Shown: positions 24,285 through 37,498, numbered from the stretch's first letter. The stretch is 64,000 bases of DNA from Antilocapra americana (GCA_007570785.1 ML662442.1:63203392-63267391); one strand, 5' to 3'. Notes: generated from the letters alone by a model not told the origin. Made by a program: numbers and translations.

Positions 24285-24439
24285 TTGAGTAAGATACAAG
24301 TAGGAGCATGATAAGTGGTAACTTAATATTTTAAGAATTACTTACATTTTAGGATAAAATTGTTTACTGGCATCTATTTTCTTTATGTAACCTGTTTTTG
24401 TTTTAAAACAACCTTTAGAGAAATGGTTATAAGCCAGAC

Positions 24440-24625
24440 TACAGTCAGACTTCCTAGGCTGCTACTTACTAGCTGTGTAAACATGTAACCAAGAGGGGTT
24501 TGTCTCTAGAATGGGACTGTAATAACAGCATCTGCCTCACATAGACATTATGAGGATTAAATTATCTAACACAGGTAAAAGCACTTAGGAAAGTGCCTGG
24601 AATACAGTAGTCTCCTTGGGATTTG
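24440..24625 (-). repeat. MIR SINE, antisense
   Basis: Antisense MIR blocks: GCTACTTACTAGCTGTGTAA, GCATCTGCCTCACATAGACA, TTATGAGGATTAAATTATCT and GGAAAGTGCCTGGAATACAG. Confidence 0.8.
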
Positions 24626-24669
24626 AGAATTTTTAAGAACCAATTTATTTCAACATTTCTCAAATCCCA

Positions 24670-24935
24670 AGGGAAACATTTATCATGCTCCTACTTATGT
24701 GTCTGGCTGTGTGTTAAGCACTTCTTATACATTATTTTGTTTAGTCCTCCAAAATGCCTGTGAGTTAAAGGATTTATTATCCTTGTTTTACAGAAGATGA
24801 ATCTGAGGCTTAGGGAAGTTCACTAACTTGCTGAAGATCATATAGAACTAACAAGTAACAGAGCTGAAAGTTGAACCAGGTCTATTCACCTTCAAAAACC
24901 ATATATGTCACCACTGCTGAGCTGCTTTCTCCACG
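24670..24935 (+). repeat. MIR SINE
   Basis: Sense MIR order: ATTTATCATGCTCCTACTTA, GTGTTAAGCACTTCTTATAC, TTATCCTTGTTTTACAGAAG, TGAATCTGAGGCTTAGGGAA, CTGAAGATCATATAGAACTA. Head to head with the antisense MIR just upstream. Confidence 0.85.
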
Positions 24936-27900
24936 TTATAATACACACCCTGAGCCTAATCAGCTTGTACTCCCTTCCTAATAGAAATTGTTGGTAATGA
25001 AAAATGGAGATCCAGGGGAGAAGATAAAAATTTTAAAGTAGAGCAAAATCATAATATTAAAGTACAACATAAAAATATTTTTGGTTGTCATTTTAAAAAA
25101 ATCTTCAATAAGCATGTCTTGTATTATGTTCCAGAGTGTGTAATAATATTATCACAGAGTTTTGCCATTCTGATATAAACATGTTTTGTTTATAATTGGA
25201 AGACAGTATAGCTAATATTAGCTAGTATTAACTTTTTGCTTGGAAAATTAATATCCTCAATAAAGCATTTCATTTTTGCATAGAGAAAGAAATTATAACA
25301 GTACCTAGTTAATCAGAATTAGCAATGAAATTTCTAAACTTTTGGGTGAGAGAAATATTGGTTGTCCAATTCAGAAAGTGATTTTTAAGTAAAAATATAA
25401 AACAAGAAAGTACATTAATGAGTCAGATTCTTCATTCCTAACCTTATCAATAAAAGATAGTTGAAAATTTTAATAAGATTATGATATAAGAAGGCAAGTT
25501 TCCTTCAAGTGTATATAATAGGGATGTGTACTGTATTCTGGAAAAACACAAGGGTAAAAAGCAAATAATAATTATTTCTAAGTATAGATTTTTGGTGTGT
25601 TAAGACCTGGTTCCATACTAGTTCTGAAAATTTGGGATTAACCTCCAAGTTTTAGCAAATGTAACAACAGAACTTTCTTCCAGTGATTGTTATGAAATAT
25701 CAGACATGTAAAGAACTCAGCCAATCTTTGGTGCATAGTATGCTCTTAAGTATATTAACGTTTCTTCTTATTACTTTTCATTAATACTATTTCCACATTT
25801 TTGTATGTGATTGATCAGGAGTCTGTTTCCTTCAGGGGCTCTGTTCATCCATCTATTTCATAATACCTGTTCTAATATACTATTCAGATAGACCCCATAC
25901 CACCAACCATCTTGCTAAAGGAAACATCAGAACCCTAGGGGACTTAATCACTTTCAAGTTTAAGGAGTTAGCAGGCTGAATATATTAATTGGAAGTAAAA
26001 CATTCAGTAAACCTTTCTTGTAGTGTTCTGTTTTGGTGCAAATAAATATCCATATATTCCCAAGTTTATATAGGTTAAATTTAATGAAATATCATGAGTT
26101 TAAAGTAAGGAAAATGAGAACTGAATATGTTTCTATAACTAAGCAATGTGAATAAGAGCAGAGGTTTCTTTTTTGCTTCTCTTTGGGGATAGATTATGGC
26201 AGATTCACGCACAAAGAAACTTTTGGGGTCAAATGTATTATTTTCCTTTTCTATTTCTGTTCCCTCCTAGAAAATGATTCTTTTCCTACATTTCATAAAT
26301 CATCCATATTGTATTTGGGCATGAGAATACAAAATAATTTTTCTCATACTTTGGTCTTATAGCTTTATTTTAACAAAGTTTACTTTAAAGGAATATGTAA
26401 TATACTTTACTGAAACCACAAAAATAAGCACTAATTATCAGTGGACAATTTCAATCATAAAAACTGAAATATACAGAAAAATCTAGGACTTAATTTTAGC
26501 CTTTAGACTCAGTTTGGGCTTTGATTTTTGTTTTCTTTTTGGGGTGTTTTATTTGGGTTTTTTTAAACCATTCATTAAAGCTTTTAGGTAATTATGCTAA
26601 CTGATTAGGAATTTTATTTCCTTTGACTCAGAAAAATGCCAATTTTAAGATATATCACTCTAATGTGTGATTGTTTTAACAAGCATTAAGATTAGTTATC
26701 CATAGACCGCTTTTTTCAGTGGCCATAATACTTACTTGGATAAATTTGTGGACTCAAAGTTATTATTTCCAGTTTAATATGAAATAAGTATAGAATATCA
26801 CAGAAGCTATTTTAAGCATAATGCAATTTTAACATGTAATTATCAATTCTAACTTCAACTCTATTTTTGCATAGACAGTTTTCTATTATCACTTAATGTC
26901 CTTTTTCCAGTTATCATTAATTTTCCTACCTGTTTTCACTGTACCTCTATCTCCCCATTTTCCATGGAGTAAGAGCCTCCATAGTCATTAATTGATTTTT
27001 CTTAGAAAAAAATTTTATTGCATTATAAAAGTGATTCTTTCCATTCTCAAATAAGCAAGTATCCTTCAGCAGTTGTTAAGATTGTTTTTATTATAAACTA
27101 AGCCAGGGAGCTCAGATTCCAAGGAAATTTCACATATCTCTGGAAGTGATCTTTCTAAGAAAAGAAGTAGTGAATATTTTGTTTGTTACACGCTTACTCT
27201 GTTGGCATCGTTATGTTAAATTACTGTTGTTACAAAATGGGGAATAAATAAGTGCCTCAGTAATTAAGATTATAAAACTCTTATATTTTGTTGGGATATT
27301 TGGCTTCAAAGGTATTTTCCCTTTTCTTAACACTGAACAAAAGTGTGGTTTTGAGTCTTCAAGAAACTAAGGATATATTTGTAAAGATAACAGCATAAGA
27401 AACAACAGAATATAAGTACAGAGGATTATAAAATATTATAAAGTATTCATTTTGAACCCTGACTATATAATAGATTAGGTTAAAATTTTTAAATCCCTGA
27501 AATTTAGTTTTAAAGAAAATATACATAGCCTGGGCCTGGTTTCCTTTAAAGCCATTTGTGTCCCTGACTTCAGGGTAAAGCTCTAAATTAGGGTTGTAAT
27601 GGGTCCATTCCATTTTAGAGTGTTCTTGGCATGGTTTGATTAGTGTTGGGTCATTCCTGGTCAGAAAGAGATGGAATCCCTTCAGCCTATGAATTTAACC
27701 TAATTAAGCCAGGAAAAGCTTCCTAGAATTGATTTGATTCTCCTGAGCAGTCTCAATCTCAAAATCACAGAGCTGAGTAGTATATGGTGACTTGTTTAAA
27801 TGATGTGGACTTTAAAACCCTTTTCTTCCTTAAAATTGTAGTCTTAGCAAATAGTGCAAGTAATATTCCTCATGAATATGTGTCCCAATTTGAAGTTGAA

Positions 27901-28165
27901 CTATTCAAATTTGTAGCCACATTTTTCAGAATAGTTAACCTTAATAAAACATCCTTAGCTTTCTGAACAGTGGATGAAACTTGATAATGAAGGAAATGAA
28001 CATTTATAGGTGTTATTAGTATTAATTGCTTCTTAGTAAAACTAAAAATCCTTTCTAACATTTCAATGATATCATTGGTTTTTAAATTTTAAAAAAAATT
28101 TTTTTAAATTTTAAAAAAGTGTCTGAGGTGCAGTGTTGAACCATTTCTTTATCTATTTTTCTCAG

Positions 28166-28245
28166 AGACCAGCGCGCTGAGGATGTCAAAGAAGACTTTG
28201 AAGAGAGAACAGAGAGTGAGCTGAGGACACCACATGAAGCCAGAG
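28166..28245 (+). CDS. L3MBTL3: L3MBTL3 coding exon: acidic linker
   Basis: Completes an arginine codon and reads DQRAEDVKEDFEERTESELR then TPHEAR plus one base of a glycine, 80 nt. The stretch is acidic and predicted disordered, between the zinc finger and SAM domain. Acceptor TTTTTCTCAG, donor CAGAG|GTACCC, a weaker donor than its neighbours, which could permit skipping. Skipping this 80-nt exon alone would shift the frame. Confidence 0.95.
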
Positions 28246-29089
28246 GTACCCATAATATTCTCATAGTATTGATAGGTATTATGATTAATACTCAACAGTC
28301 AAAACTGGAAGGTAGCAGTCCCTTTTATATTAAAGACAAACTTTATTTGATTGGTTCTGTTACTGCAAGCAATAAAAGTTTATTGTTTAGGATAATTTTG
28401 GTATACAATTCATAATGATATGGATCCACCTGTGACCTGTATCTATAGCCTCTCTCATATATGTGTAGAATACTGTGTATAGAGTTTGAATGAGGCCTTC
28501 TATTTGCTCCATGTAGTGTATTTTTTAATATTGTTGATGTCATTTGCTTCATATGTTTCAGACTCATCTCAGAACATGTTGACATAGAAATAGAAGTAAT
28601 ATAGCCTTAATCTAATACCACAAAATGAGAAGAAAATCACTTGAGCAAATGTGTTAAGTTGTACTGGAGAAATTAACTTTGGTGCATCTTTGCTGAATAG
28701 ATACTACAGTAGTTTAACTCAGCAATGAAGTTGTAATGACTGTTGTTCATAGTATAACTTGCATTTATAATTTACACAGGGCTTTATAATTACTATTTAT
28801 TTTTTTAAGAAAATGTTGGCTGGGTTATGATTTTAATGATTGCCTCTGGGGACTTTGCTTTTCATGTGTTTTATTGGGTTTAGATTATTTTTAAGATTAT
28901 AGAATGATACCTAAGGACTGTTTGCCTATAATGACCTATTCTATAAGCAATGCTTTGATTTCCATATCTGATGTTCATAAAGCAGTAATTTATGGTTAAT
29001 TTAAAAGCTGTATCCTCTGCTGTCCTCAGCATATTTTATAATGTTTAATCTTGCACCATATACAAACCCCTACAGATGGCCAGGGTTTC

Positions 29090-29285
29090 ATCTGTGATCG
29101 CCCACCTGTTCACTGTGTAATCTTAGACATTTCACTGAATACTTTTCAGTGCTTATTTCCTTATCTGCCCAAAAGGTTGATGGAGGTACTTCCTCCCACG
29201 GTTGTTATGGGGATTGAGTACAGTAACATTTGTAACTTGCTTAGAACAGTACCTGGTACATAATAAGTGCTATGCAAGAATTTGA
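29090..29285 (-). repeat. MIR SINE, antisense
   Basis: Antisense MIR blocks: GTGCTTATTTCCTTATCTGC, TACTTCCTCCCACGGTTGTT, ATGGGGATTGAGTACAGTAA, then GAACAGTACCTGGTACATAA. Confidence 0.8.
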
Positions 29286-29361
29286 TTATTTAAAATGTTT
29301 CCAGTCACTTAGAAAGGAAAAGAAAAACACTTAATTTACGCAGGTTTTGTCGTCGAGGTAT

Positions 29362-29562
29362 TGTGCTGTTGTGCTCAGTTGTGTCTGCCTCTTTGTGACC
29401 CCGTGGATTGTAGCCTGCCAAGCTCCTCTGTCCATGGCATTTTCTGGGCAAGAAACCTGGAGTGAGTTGCCATTTCCTACTCAGGGGATCTTCCTGACCT
29501 ATGGATTGAATTCATATCTCCTACATTGGCAGGCGAACTCTGTACCACTAGCGCCACTAAGC
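29362..29562 (-). mobile_element. Bov-tA SINE, antisense
   Basis: TGTGCTGTTGTGCTCAGTTG, then TGGATTGTAGCCTGCCAAGC, and ending in TACCACTAGCGCCACTAAGC. Reverse orientation. Confidence 0.9.
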
Positions 29563-29589
29563 CAAAGCGTCAGCCTCTCTTTGTGAATG

Positions 29590-29790
29590 GTGGTTAGGAG
29601 CGCGGCCTTCGGCCCTCGTTCTTGTCTCAGCTCCACCAGTACCAGCTGTGCGGCTGGCTCTGGGGAGAGCGTTTCATGTCTCTGTGTCTCAGCTTCTCAG
29701 TAGTGCCCACATCGCTGGATTATTACGAGACATGAACGCATCAGTGGCTGCAGGATTAGCTGTAACAGCAGTGGTAGCGGCAGGGGTGGT
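29590..29790 (-). repeat. MIR SINE, antisense, diverged
   Basis: GTACCAGCTGTGCGGCTGGC, CATGTCTCTGTGTCTCAGCT, then GCTGGATTATTACGAGACAT follow the antisense MIR order with many substitutions. The segment is GC-richer than its surroundings. Confidence 0.55.
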
Positions 29791-30029
29791 GGCATTGTGA
29801 AGTACGTGTCTATTGTGTGCAGTTATCTGATCACTGGACGTTTAGATGGAGTCATAGTAAAATCTTCTGGGCCCTGAACTTTTTGAGGGAGTAGTGATTT
29901 CCAGCCTTTTCAGTTTCTTCCTAACTTGGTGATGTAATTCACTTTTCACTTGATTTGCTGAGCTGATTTTGATCCTTTCTGTGCCCCTCCCCGCCCCGCG
30001 CCCTGCTAGAAATAGTCTGTTTAATGGAG

Positions 30030-30500
30030 AATTTTAGGTTTGTTAATGTGATATGCATGGTGTTCTTTTTCATGGTAGTTTTGTTTATTCAAACTTTGTA
30101 TATTTTTATCCTATTTTTCTTGATTTGAATTATCTGAGCTTTTCTGTTTTATTATTCTTTCCAAACATTGCTAGGATTCATATATAACCCTTTAGTGTTT
30201 TTCTCACCTACAAAACCTGTAGTTTAGTGTGCATATTATACTGTCTTATTTTTCATTAGTGAAAGGGAACCTTATAAAGACAAGCAGCTTTGAGAATTTT
30301 TGCACATATGTTCCTAAGAAAGATTTGCCTATTAATATCTCATCCAGTTTTAGCCTCCTAAAATGAGTTTGATAACTTCCCTTCATTTCCAAATTTTTGA
30401 AACATTTTATGTAAAACTTTCATAAAATTAATTTTTTCTGTAGTAAAATCATGGTATCATTGTTAGCTTTTATTTAGCTGCTTTCTTAGCTTTGGATTAT
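30030..30500 (-). mobile_element. Ancient L1 ORF2 fragment, antisense
   Basis: Highly decayed; the order of ATGTTCCTAAGAAAGATTTG, TAGCCTCCTAAAATGAGTTT and AACATTTTATGTAAAACTTT follows antisense L1 ORF2. Confidence 0.55.
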
Positions 30501-31435
30501 AATTTTTTTGAAATTTTTTCCAGATTCATTCTGTATGGAAAAGATTTGAATTTCACCTGCTGACCTTACCATATAAGAGTTTGTTGGTTGTCTTTCTGTG
30601 GACCCCATGAACCTTCAGTACAAAATGAGCTCTTACAATATTTGAGAGCTCCTGTATCTTGGTGATGTTGGGGATATCTCAGAACCTAGTCATTGTAGAT
30701 GTGTTTAGTTCTTTCTGTCCTTCTACTTCTCAGGTATAGAGCCATGACCTAGTGTGTCAGATGGGGCTCTCTTTTAGCAGACATTGAGAGTGTTATGTGC
30801 AGGAGTTTTGTTAGTGGGTACTCTGGAGCAATACCAATGGGAGAGTGGGAGAAGCAACAGTGGGCAGAATGAGAAGTTGAGTTGTGATGCTGTTATGGCA
30901 GAAGCCTCAGTTGATCCCATAAGGAATTCTAGGTGAATCTTCAGAGTTATCCCAGATTTAGGCAGGAGAATCCAACCTTTGTATCTTTGCATGGACCACT
31001 CTTTGGATATTGGCTGAGAGGGGCAGGAATCTCCCTTTGAGCCAGGAACCTCCCTTTGGCTTAGGGCAGTTTCTGGAGGAGGTAGCTCTGAGGCATCAGC
31101 AGTCAGAAGGTAAGAAAGTGAAACATCTCAGTTCTGAAGGGTGATTTGGGTGGCACACTCCAGTGTCTGCTACACCTGGTTCATACTACTTGTCTGCTCC
31201 ACTTGGTCTCTGACTTTCCTACAAAAAAAATCAAACAAAAGTGAACAACAGAGTACCCTTTCACATATGTGGGGTTAGGCCAGCCAAATTAAATCTAATC
31301 TTTTGGTTTTGAACAATGAATCTGACTCCTCAATTCAATCTTCTTTCATTATTTTGCCTGAGATGTCATGAGCTTTCTTTCTTTTTTTTAATCCAGAAAA
31401 CTTCCTTCCGCTATCATTTTTATTATTTGGTATTG

Positions 31436-31931
31436 TTGTTGTTCAGTCACTAAGTCATGTCAGACTCTTTGCAACCTCACAAACTGCAGCATGCCAGGCT
31501 CCCCTGTCCTTCACTGCCTCCCAGAGTTTGCTCATATTCATGACCATTGAGTCAGTGATGCTCTCAAACCATCTCATCCTTTGCCACCCTCTTCTCTTTT
31601 TGCCTTCAATCTTTCCATGCATCAGAGTGTTTTCCAGTGAGTCGGCTCTTTGCCGAAGTATTTGCAAAGTATTGGAGCTTCAGCTTTAGCATCAGTCCTT
31701 CCAACAAATATTCAGGGATGATTTCCTTTAGGATTGACTGGTTTGATCTCCTTTCAGTTCAGTGCACTCTCAAAAGTCTTCTCCAGCATCACAATTTGAA
31801 AGCATTAATTCTGTGATGCTTAGCTCTCCTTATGGTTCAATTCTCATATCCGTACATGACTACCTGAGAAAGCATAGCTTTGACTATATGGACTTTGTTT
31901 GGCAAAGTGATAGCTCTGCTTTTTGACTGGT
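31436..31931 (-). mobile_element. BovB (RTE LINE) 3' end, antisense
   Basis: Begins with the complement of the BovB 3' end (TTGTTGTTCAGTCACTAAGT) and runs back through the C-terminal coding part. The minus-strand frame includes KIEGKKRRGWQRMRWFESIT, the RTE post-RT region. 5'-truncated and carrying stops, so not functional. Confidence 0.9.
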
Positions 31932-32737
31932 AATACCTATTATTCTTGGGTTAGATCCAAAGGATAATATTCAAAATATTTAACAGTTGGTGTTGCAGCC
32001 AACATTGCACAGGACAGTTAAACACCAGCTTTAGTGTTGTAGCAGTTTGGAGTCTCCGTGGTGTGCTTTGTGGCAGCACCTTAGGGGAGTCCCTCGGGTG
32101 CCTGACTTCTGAGGGGGGAGGGGCCTATTACCATCCAACGCGTAAGCATTATAACATTTCAGCAACTTACACATTTTTTGATATTCTAAACATAATATTT
32201 CAAGTTGGAATATCTTACTCTTGCTCTGTCAAGTCTGCTATGTACTGCCTTTAACATGAATTTTAATAATGGTTTTATTTTCCTTTAATTTCCTGCACTA
32301 GCTTTTTTTTTTCCATAGCCTGTTTTTGTTTTCTAGGTCATATTCCCTTGTGCCTTACTAAAAATCATGAAACTCTTCTGTTGATAATTTAGTGCTCCCT
32401 TCTCAATGTTTTGTGTAACTTTTTATCAAAGGCCTCATAGTGATTTTTTTTTTTAATAATCATGTTTGCATGCAGAGAAGTTTGCCCAGGTTTTTTGTGA
32501 AGAAACTTACCTCTCAATGCTCCCAATGGGTATGGTAGAATTCCTCTTTCACACCTGAGCTTGAGGGTCAGGTAGGTATGCTGAGCTTAATAGGTGCTCC
32601 CTAGTGTTCATTCACAATGCCCTTCCCCAGGGTTGAAGCAGCCCTTCCCAGATCTAGCCTGGTTAGAGGGTAGCATAGAAGAAAGGAGAGAAATCCTCTT
32701 GCAGTTTGTTCACTATTCAGTATAGAGGAGACTGAAA

Positions 32738-33191
32738 AGATCTGTCTAGTCAAAGCTGTGGTTTCTCTAGTAGTCATGTGCGGATGTGAGAGTTGGACCG
32801 TAAAGAAGGTGGAGGGCCGAAGAATTGATGCTCTTGAGTTGTGGTGCTGGAGAAGACTCTTGAGAGTCCCTTAGACAACAAAGAGATCAAACCAGTCAAT
32901 CCTAAAGGAAATCAACTGTGAATATTCATTGGAAGGACTGATGCTGAAGATGAAGCTCCAATACTTTGTCCCCCTGATGGGATGAGCTGATTCATTGGAA
33001 AAGACCCTGATGCTGGGAAGGATTGAAGGCAGAAGAAGGGGGCGACAAAGGATGAAATGGTTGGATGGCATTACTGACTCATTAACATGAGTTTGAACAA
33101 ACTCTGAGAGATGGTGAAGAACAGGGAAGCCTGGGATGCTGCAGCCCATGGAGTCACAAAGAGTCGGATACGATTTAGCGACTGAACAACA
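32738..33191 (+). mobile_element. BovB (RTE LINE) 3' end, sense
   Basis: Starts at TCTAGTCAAAGCTGTGGTTT, continues via GAGTTGGACCGTAAAGAAGG and GAAGGATTGAAGGCAGAAGA, and ends at the BovB 3' terminus AGTCGGATACGATTTAGCGA. It covers almost the same consensus interval as the antisense copy at 31436. Confidence 0.92.
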
Positions 33192-34094
33192 TCAAGACTG
33201 AAAACAAGCCACCCTATATTCCTTATATCCAGTAGGATTTAAGACTCAATAAGCCTATGAGAGCTATTTTATTTGGAGTCTTAGAGCAAATTGATTTTTT
33301 AAAAACACTTGCCCGAAGAAAAAGCTTCCTACCTTGTTTCTTCCGTTAATTCAGTTTAATTCCATACAATATTTGTGATTATGAACCTTTTCAACTTTTT
33401 GATGATTCCCACTGTGTTACTGAATTTGACCTTTGGAGACCTTTACTGAATACAGTTCATTACAGTTTTCTCCTTTCTCTATTTGCTGACTTATATTTCC
33501 TTTACCTGAAAGATAAAATAACTCTTTTTCTCCATTGTAGGAAGGCCCATTAATAAAGGATCCTATAAATTGACCTTCAAATTTAAACTCTTGTGTTCCT
33601 AGAAAAGATATAATTTTCTTTCCCTTGTGCAAATGTTCTTTCTCATTGATGCTGATGGGCAGAGAGAGTTGAATTTTATTTTATAATGTGCTAGATTCTT
33701 ACTTAAAAATCAGGCTTGATTTTTGCTTCCATAGCAATTGGTTTTTATTTTGGTTGTTAACCTTGAAATGATCCTCAAATATTTTTAATGCTTGAGTTTA
33801 GGATCTTGGAGCCAAGTTTATCCACATTCCTCGATGTTGTGATCCATTTATTCTGCCCAATCACTGTTATTGTTCATCCTTTTTATATTTAGTCACCAGT
33901 GTGTAACTCCATTAAAAAAATTGGTTGACAGATGTATCCCATTTCTTCTGGCTTTTTTCCTTTCACGTTAAGAGCACTTTTTTAATAGATTCATGGAATA
34001 TTAACTTAGAAGGGCCATTGACTCCTTTTCATTTTTGCCTTTTTATATTCAGTATACTCTCAGTTATCTTTCTTTCAAGATAGGAATAATTTCT

Positions 34095-34235
34095 CCCTTT
34101 TGCTGAGCCTTTACTATATGTCAGATAGTAGAATAAGCATTTTTAAAAATATCATGTAATCCTTGCAACAATCCAGTTACACTGATAGCCAAAATTTAGA
34201 GCTGATTAGTGGCAGAATAGGGATTTAAATCCAGG
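34095..34235 (+). repeat. MIR SINE
   Basis: TTGCTGAGCCTTTACTATAT, ATGTAATCCTTGCAACAATC and GTGGCAGAATAGGGATTTAA follow the MIR order, with an internal deletion. Confidence 0.65.
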
Positions 34236-34245
34236 TTTGGGTGCA

Positions 34246-34453
34246 TGCTAAGTCACTTCAGTCATGTCCAACTCTTTGCAACCCCATGGACTGTAACCTG
34301 CTAGGCTCCTCTGTCCATGGAATTTTCCAGGTAAGAATACTGGAGTGGGATTCCCTCCACCAGGGAATCTTCCCCACCCAGGAATCAAACCTGTATCTCA
34401 TGTCTCCTGCATTGACAGGAGAGTTCTTTACCACTAGTGCCACCTGGAAAGCC
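34246..34453 (-). mobile_element. Bov-tA SINE, antisense
   Basis: From GCTAAGTCACTTCAGTCATG through CAGGTAAGAATACTGGAGTG to ACTAGTGCCACCTGGAAAGC. It abuts the MIR at 34095. Confidence 0.93.
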
Positions 34454-36928
34454 AGTTTTATCAGACTCTTAAACTCACTCCCTTGACCATGACCCAAAAG
34501 ATCCAGGGCAACTTTCTGATGCTTCCAGTAGCTCACAGGGAGGCTTTGGGCTTTGCCCTGACAGTGTGTTTTTCTTGTCTTCGGGATAGCTACCGCCTAG
34601 TGCTGTTTTGAAAATAAAATGAAACAAAGCATTTGAAGATTCTGGTCTCACTTCTGTCACTGGCTTAAAGGGATGAGAATGAGTCAGGACCAGTGGCAAG
34701 TCATGGTTGGCTTGCTGATTTAGCAGTATTCAGGCTTGGAAATAGGAAGCAGAATGGAATCTGAGTCTGAAAGCAGCAGGGAGCATGAAGAGTACTTTTC
34801 CTTTTCTTTGGGACTTGGGCTGCCTGTGGTTCTGCTGGGGTTCTCCGGGCCCCTGGCAGGAACAGTCCTGTAGGATGCAGATTCTCATGTTCCATGGTAG
34901 TGAGGACATCTCTCTTCTAGGAGATTTCATGTTTAATTTAGATGATGGTCTCTATTCTGAAGGTTTATTGTCTTGATTCTACATGAAACATTGGAAGATA
35001 TATTTCTTTCAGGATCACCTTTATCAGATCTGTCTTCTCACAAGAGTTAATCTTCTACTTCACTTTTTCCTACTCTAAAGTTAAATCAAGAATTTTAATA
35101 CCTGTATTTGCAGTCAGAATTGACAGACATTTGCGTTTGCAAATTTCTACTTTGGATAACCACATTATTTCTATATTAAACTTCATTTCAAGGAAGTCTA
35201 CAAGGATACGCTGTATTAATGTAGCCTTCCAAATTGTATTGTAAGCACTGAGTAAATTATTGCTCTGTGAATGATTTCCATGTAAGTAGTTGTAAATGAT
35301 AGAGGCAAGCCTTTACCATCCACTCATGAAGTATCAACAAAAGAAAATAGTCCTCATTTGATTGTCTAGAGAGGTGAAGTAGCAGTAAAACCATACAAAG
35401 ATCTACAAAGTTATTCCTCTGACACTCTTCCCATCTAATATTTTCTTGCTTCTAATATTAAGGAAGCCCAGCAATTGATGTTTTAATACTATATTTCCAA
35501 AAATGCATTAAATTGCTTTCCAAGTCACAAGATAAGATTTTCATTTTTTGGTATGATTTTTTAGTAATAACAAATAGCTTATTCAGTGTCCATCTCTGGT
35601 TTTATATAATTATTGTCAAGTTAACATTTATTGTAGAATAATTAGAAAATACAGGGAATCAAGTAGCAGAAAATCAAAATTACCTGTGATTTTATCTTCT
35701 AACACACCATTTTCTAAATTTGGGGCAGCATTTTGGATTTTTAATATCTGAAATATTGTACTAGCTATTTTGTAGCCTGCAGTGTTTTAACTATGTAATA
35801 TTACAACCATTTTCACATAAATATTTATACTAATTATAAAATAATATCAAATATTCCCTCTGTGGATTGATGCAGCATTATTTAATGAACCAATCTTTGA
35901 TGGATACCTAAGCTAGTTATTCCCTGTCTCCCACTATTATAAATGCTATTGTAGTAAACCTTAGTAGTGATTAGGATTAAGGGTGTGTGTGTATGATATA
36001 AAATATATACATATGGCTTATATAGCAGTTTATTTCTCTCTCATATGGAGGAAGTTCAAAGGTAGATGCTCCAGGATTTCATGGTGCTCAACAGGATCAA
36101 GAAATCAGGTTCCACCTACCTTGTTGCTCTGCTTTGCAGAATGTCTGTTCCCAGGGTCTCATCTTGGTCAGAGGTGTTCTAGAGGGCTGCTCACTCAGTT
36201 AGTGTTCTTCCCCAGAGGAAGGAGGGTTAGGGTGAGAGTGGGGAGAAAACGTTCGACCATGTATCTTTGGTAAATTTTCATCTAGGGAAATGTCAAGAAA
36301 TACAGAAAACTTCTTAAAAAGTACTGTTTTTCATGGAGGTAAATGTTTTGAGAGGAAGGTAGTAAGAAATCTGACCCTTATAAAGTGGTGGTGGCAGAAA
36401 TGTCTTTTAGAATTAAAGGCTTTGTTCTCTGAAGCACGTTGTACACATTCAGACCTACTCTTCCCTACTGTTCTCACTAAACCAGCTACTTGAGCCAAAG
36501 TCTGTGCGCATTTATTTGAGTGTATATCACATGTTAAAATAAAAATCTGGAGTCATGTTCTGTGCATTTCAAGGGATTTGGCTCATAACAGATTTTCAAT
36601 AGAACAGGATGAGGGCCTAAAACCTTAAAACCAGTTATGTGAGATTTGCTCGTGGAAAGAGGGACCATGAAGGGTTTTTTATAAAATATTTGAAGAATTG
36701 AAATGTTTCATGGGGAAACAGTTTTCTATAATGAGCTCACTCAGGTAGAACCAGAGCTAGTGGATGTTAGCTCCAGTAAGACTGATTTTTTTTTTTTTCA
36801 AATTCAGCATAGTGACTTTTCTAACATTCAGAACAATTCAAATTTAGATTAGGCTAGATTAAGAGAAAAGTTATTCAAGATCAACAGTAGAACAGTAGGA
36901 AATAGGTTTTAAAAAAACTGCACCACTC

Positions 36929-37250
36929 GGCTTCCCTGGTGGGTCAGTGGTAAAGAATCCGCCTTCCAATTCAGGAGACACGGGTTTGATCCCTGATCCA
37001 GGCAGATCCCACGTGCCGGGGAGCAGCTAAGCCTGTGTGCCACAATCACTGAGCCTGTGCCCTGCAGCCCCTGAGCCACAACTACAGAAGCTCGCCTGCT
37101 GTAGAGCCCATGATCTGAAACAAGAGAAGCCGCTGCAATGAAGCCTGCTCACTGCACCTGCAGAGTAGCCCTGCTCACTGCAACTAGAGAAAAGTCCATG
37201 CAGCAAAGAAAACCCAGTGCAGCCAAAAAAATAAATAAATAAAAATAAAA
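36929..37250 (+). mobile_element. tRNA-derived ruminant SINE with long 3' module and A-rich tail
   Basis: Starts GGCTTCCCTGGTGGGTCAGT with A and B boxes, but its 3' half is the module containing CAACTACAGAAGCTCGCCTG and GTCCATGCAGCAAAGAAAAC, ending in an AAATAAATAAATAAAAATAAA tail. Confidence 0.88.
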
Positions 37251-37254
37251 TTGC

Positions 37255-37498
37255 TAGGCAGGTTCAGTGGCTCAGATGGTAAAGAATCTGCCTGCAATGC
37301 AGAAGACCCTGGTTTGATGCCTGGGTTGGGAAGATCCCCTGGAGAAGGGAATGGTAACGCACTCCAGTATTCTTGCCTGGAGAATCCCATGGGCTCACTG
37401 CACTGCAGACTAGCCCTGTATACCACAGCTAGAACAAGCCCATGCAGCAAAGAGGACCTAGCACAGACCCAAAAAATTAGATAAATAAAAATAAAATT
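37255..37498 (+). mobile_element. Second SINE, chimeric, tandem to the first
   Basis: Its 5' half is ordinary Bov-tA (GGCTCAGATGGTAAAGAATC through GCCTGGAGAATCCCATGG). At about 37390 it switches to the 3' module of the preceding SINE (GCCCATGCAGCAAAGAGGAC) with the same A-rich tail. The whole pair is flanked by an imperfect short repeat (36919 and 37499, 8 of 10). Confidence 0.8.

Larger units (their letters stand above)
17214..28165 (+). other. L3MBTL3: L3MBTL3 intron (11 kb)
   Basis: Contains L1 3' ends (18540, 19425), an L2 3' end (20030-20530), two Bov-tA SINEs (22804 plus, 24081 minus) and two MIR pieces (24440, 24670). 17214-18530, 20540-22800 and 24940-28160 are AT-rich with no recognised repeat. 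Part of this (22160-22620) has slightly higher complexity and a long stop-free frame, noted as a finding. The acceptor is TTTTTCTCAG. Confidence 0.8.
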
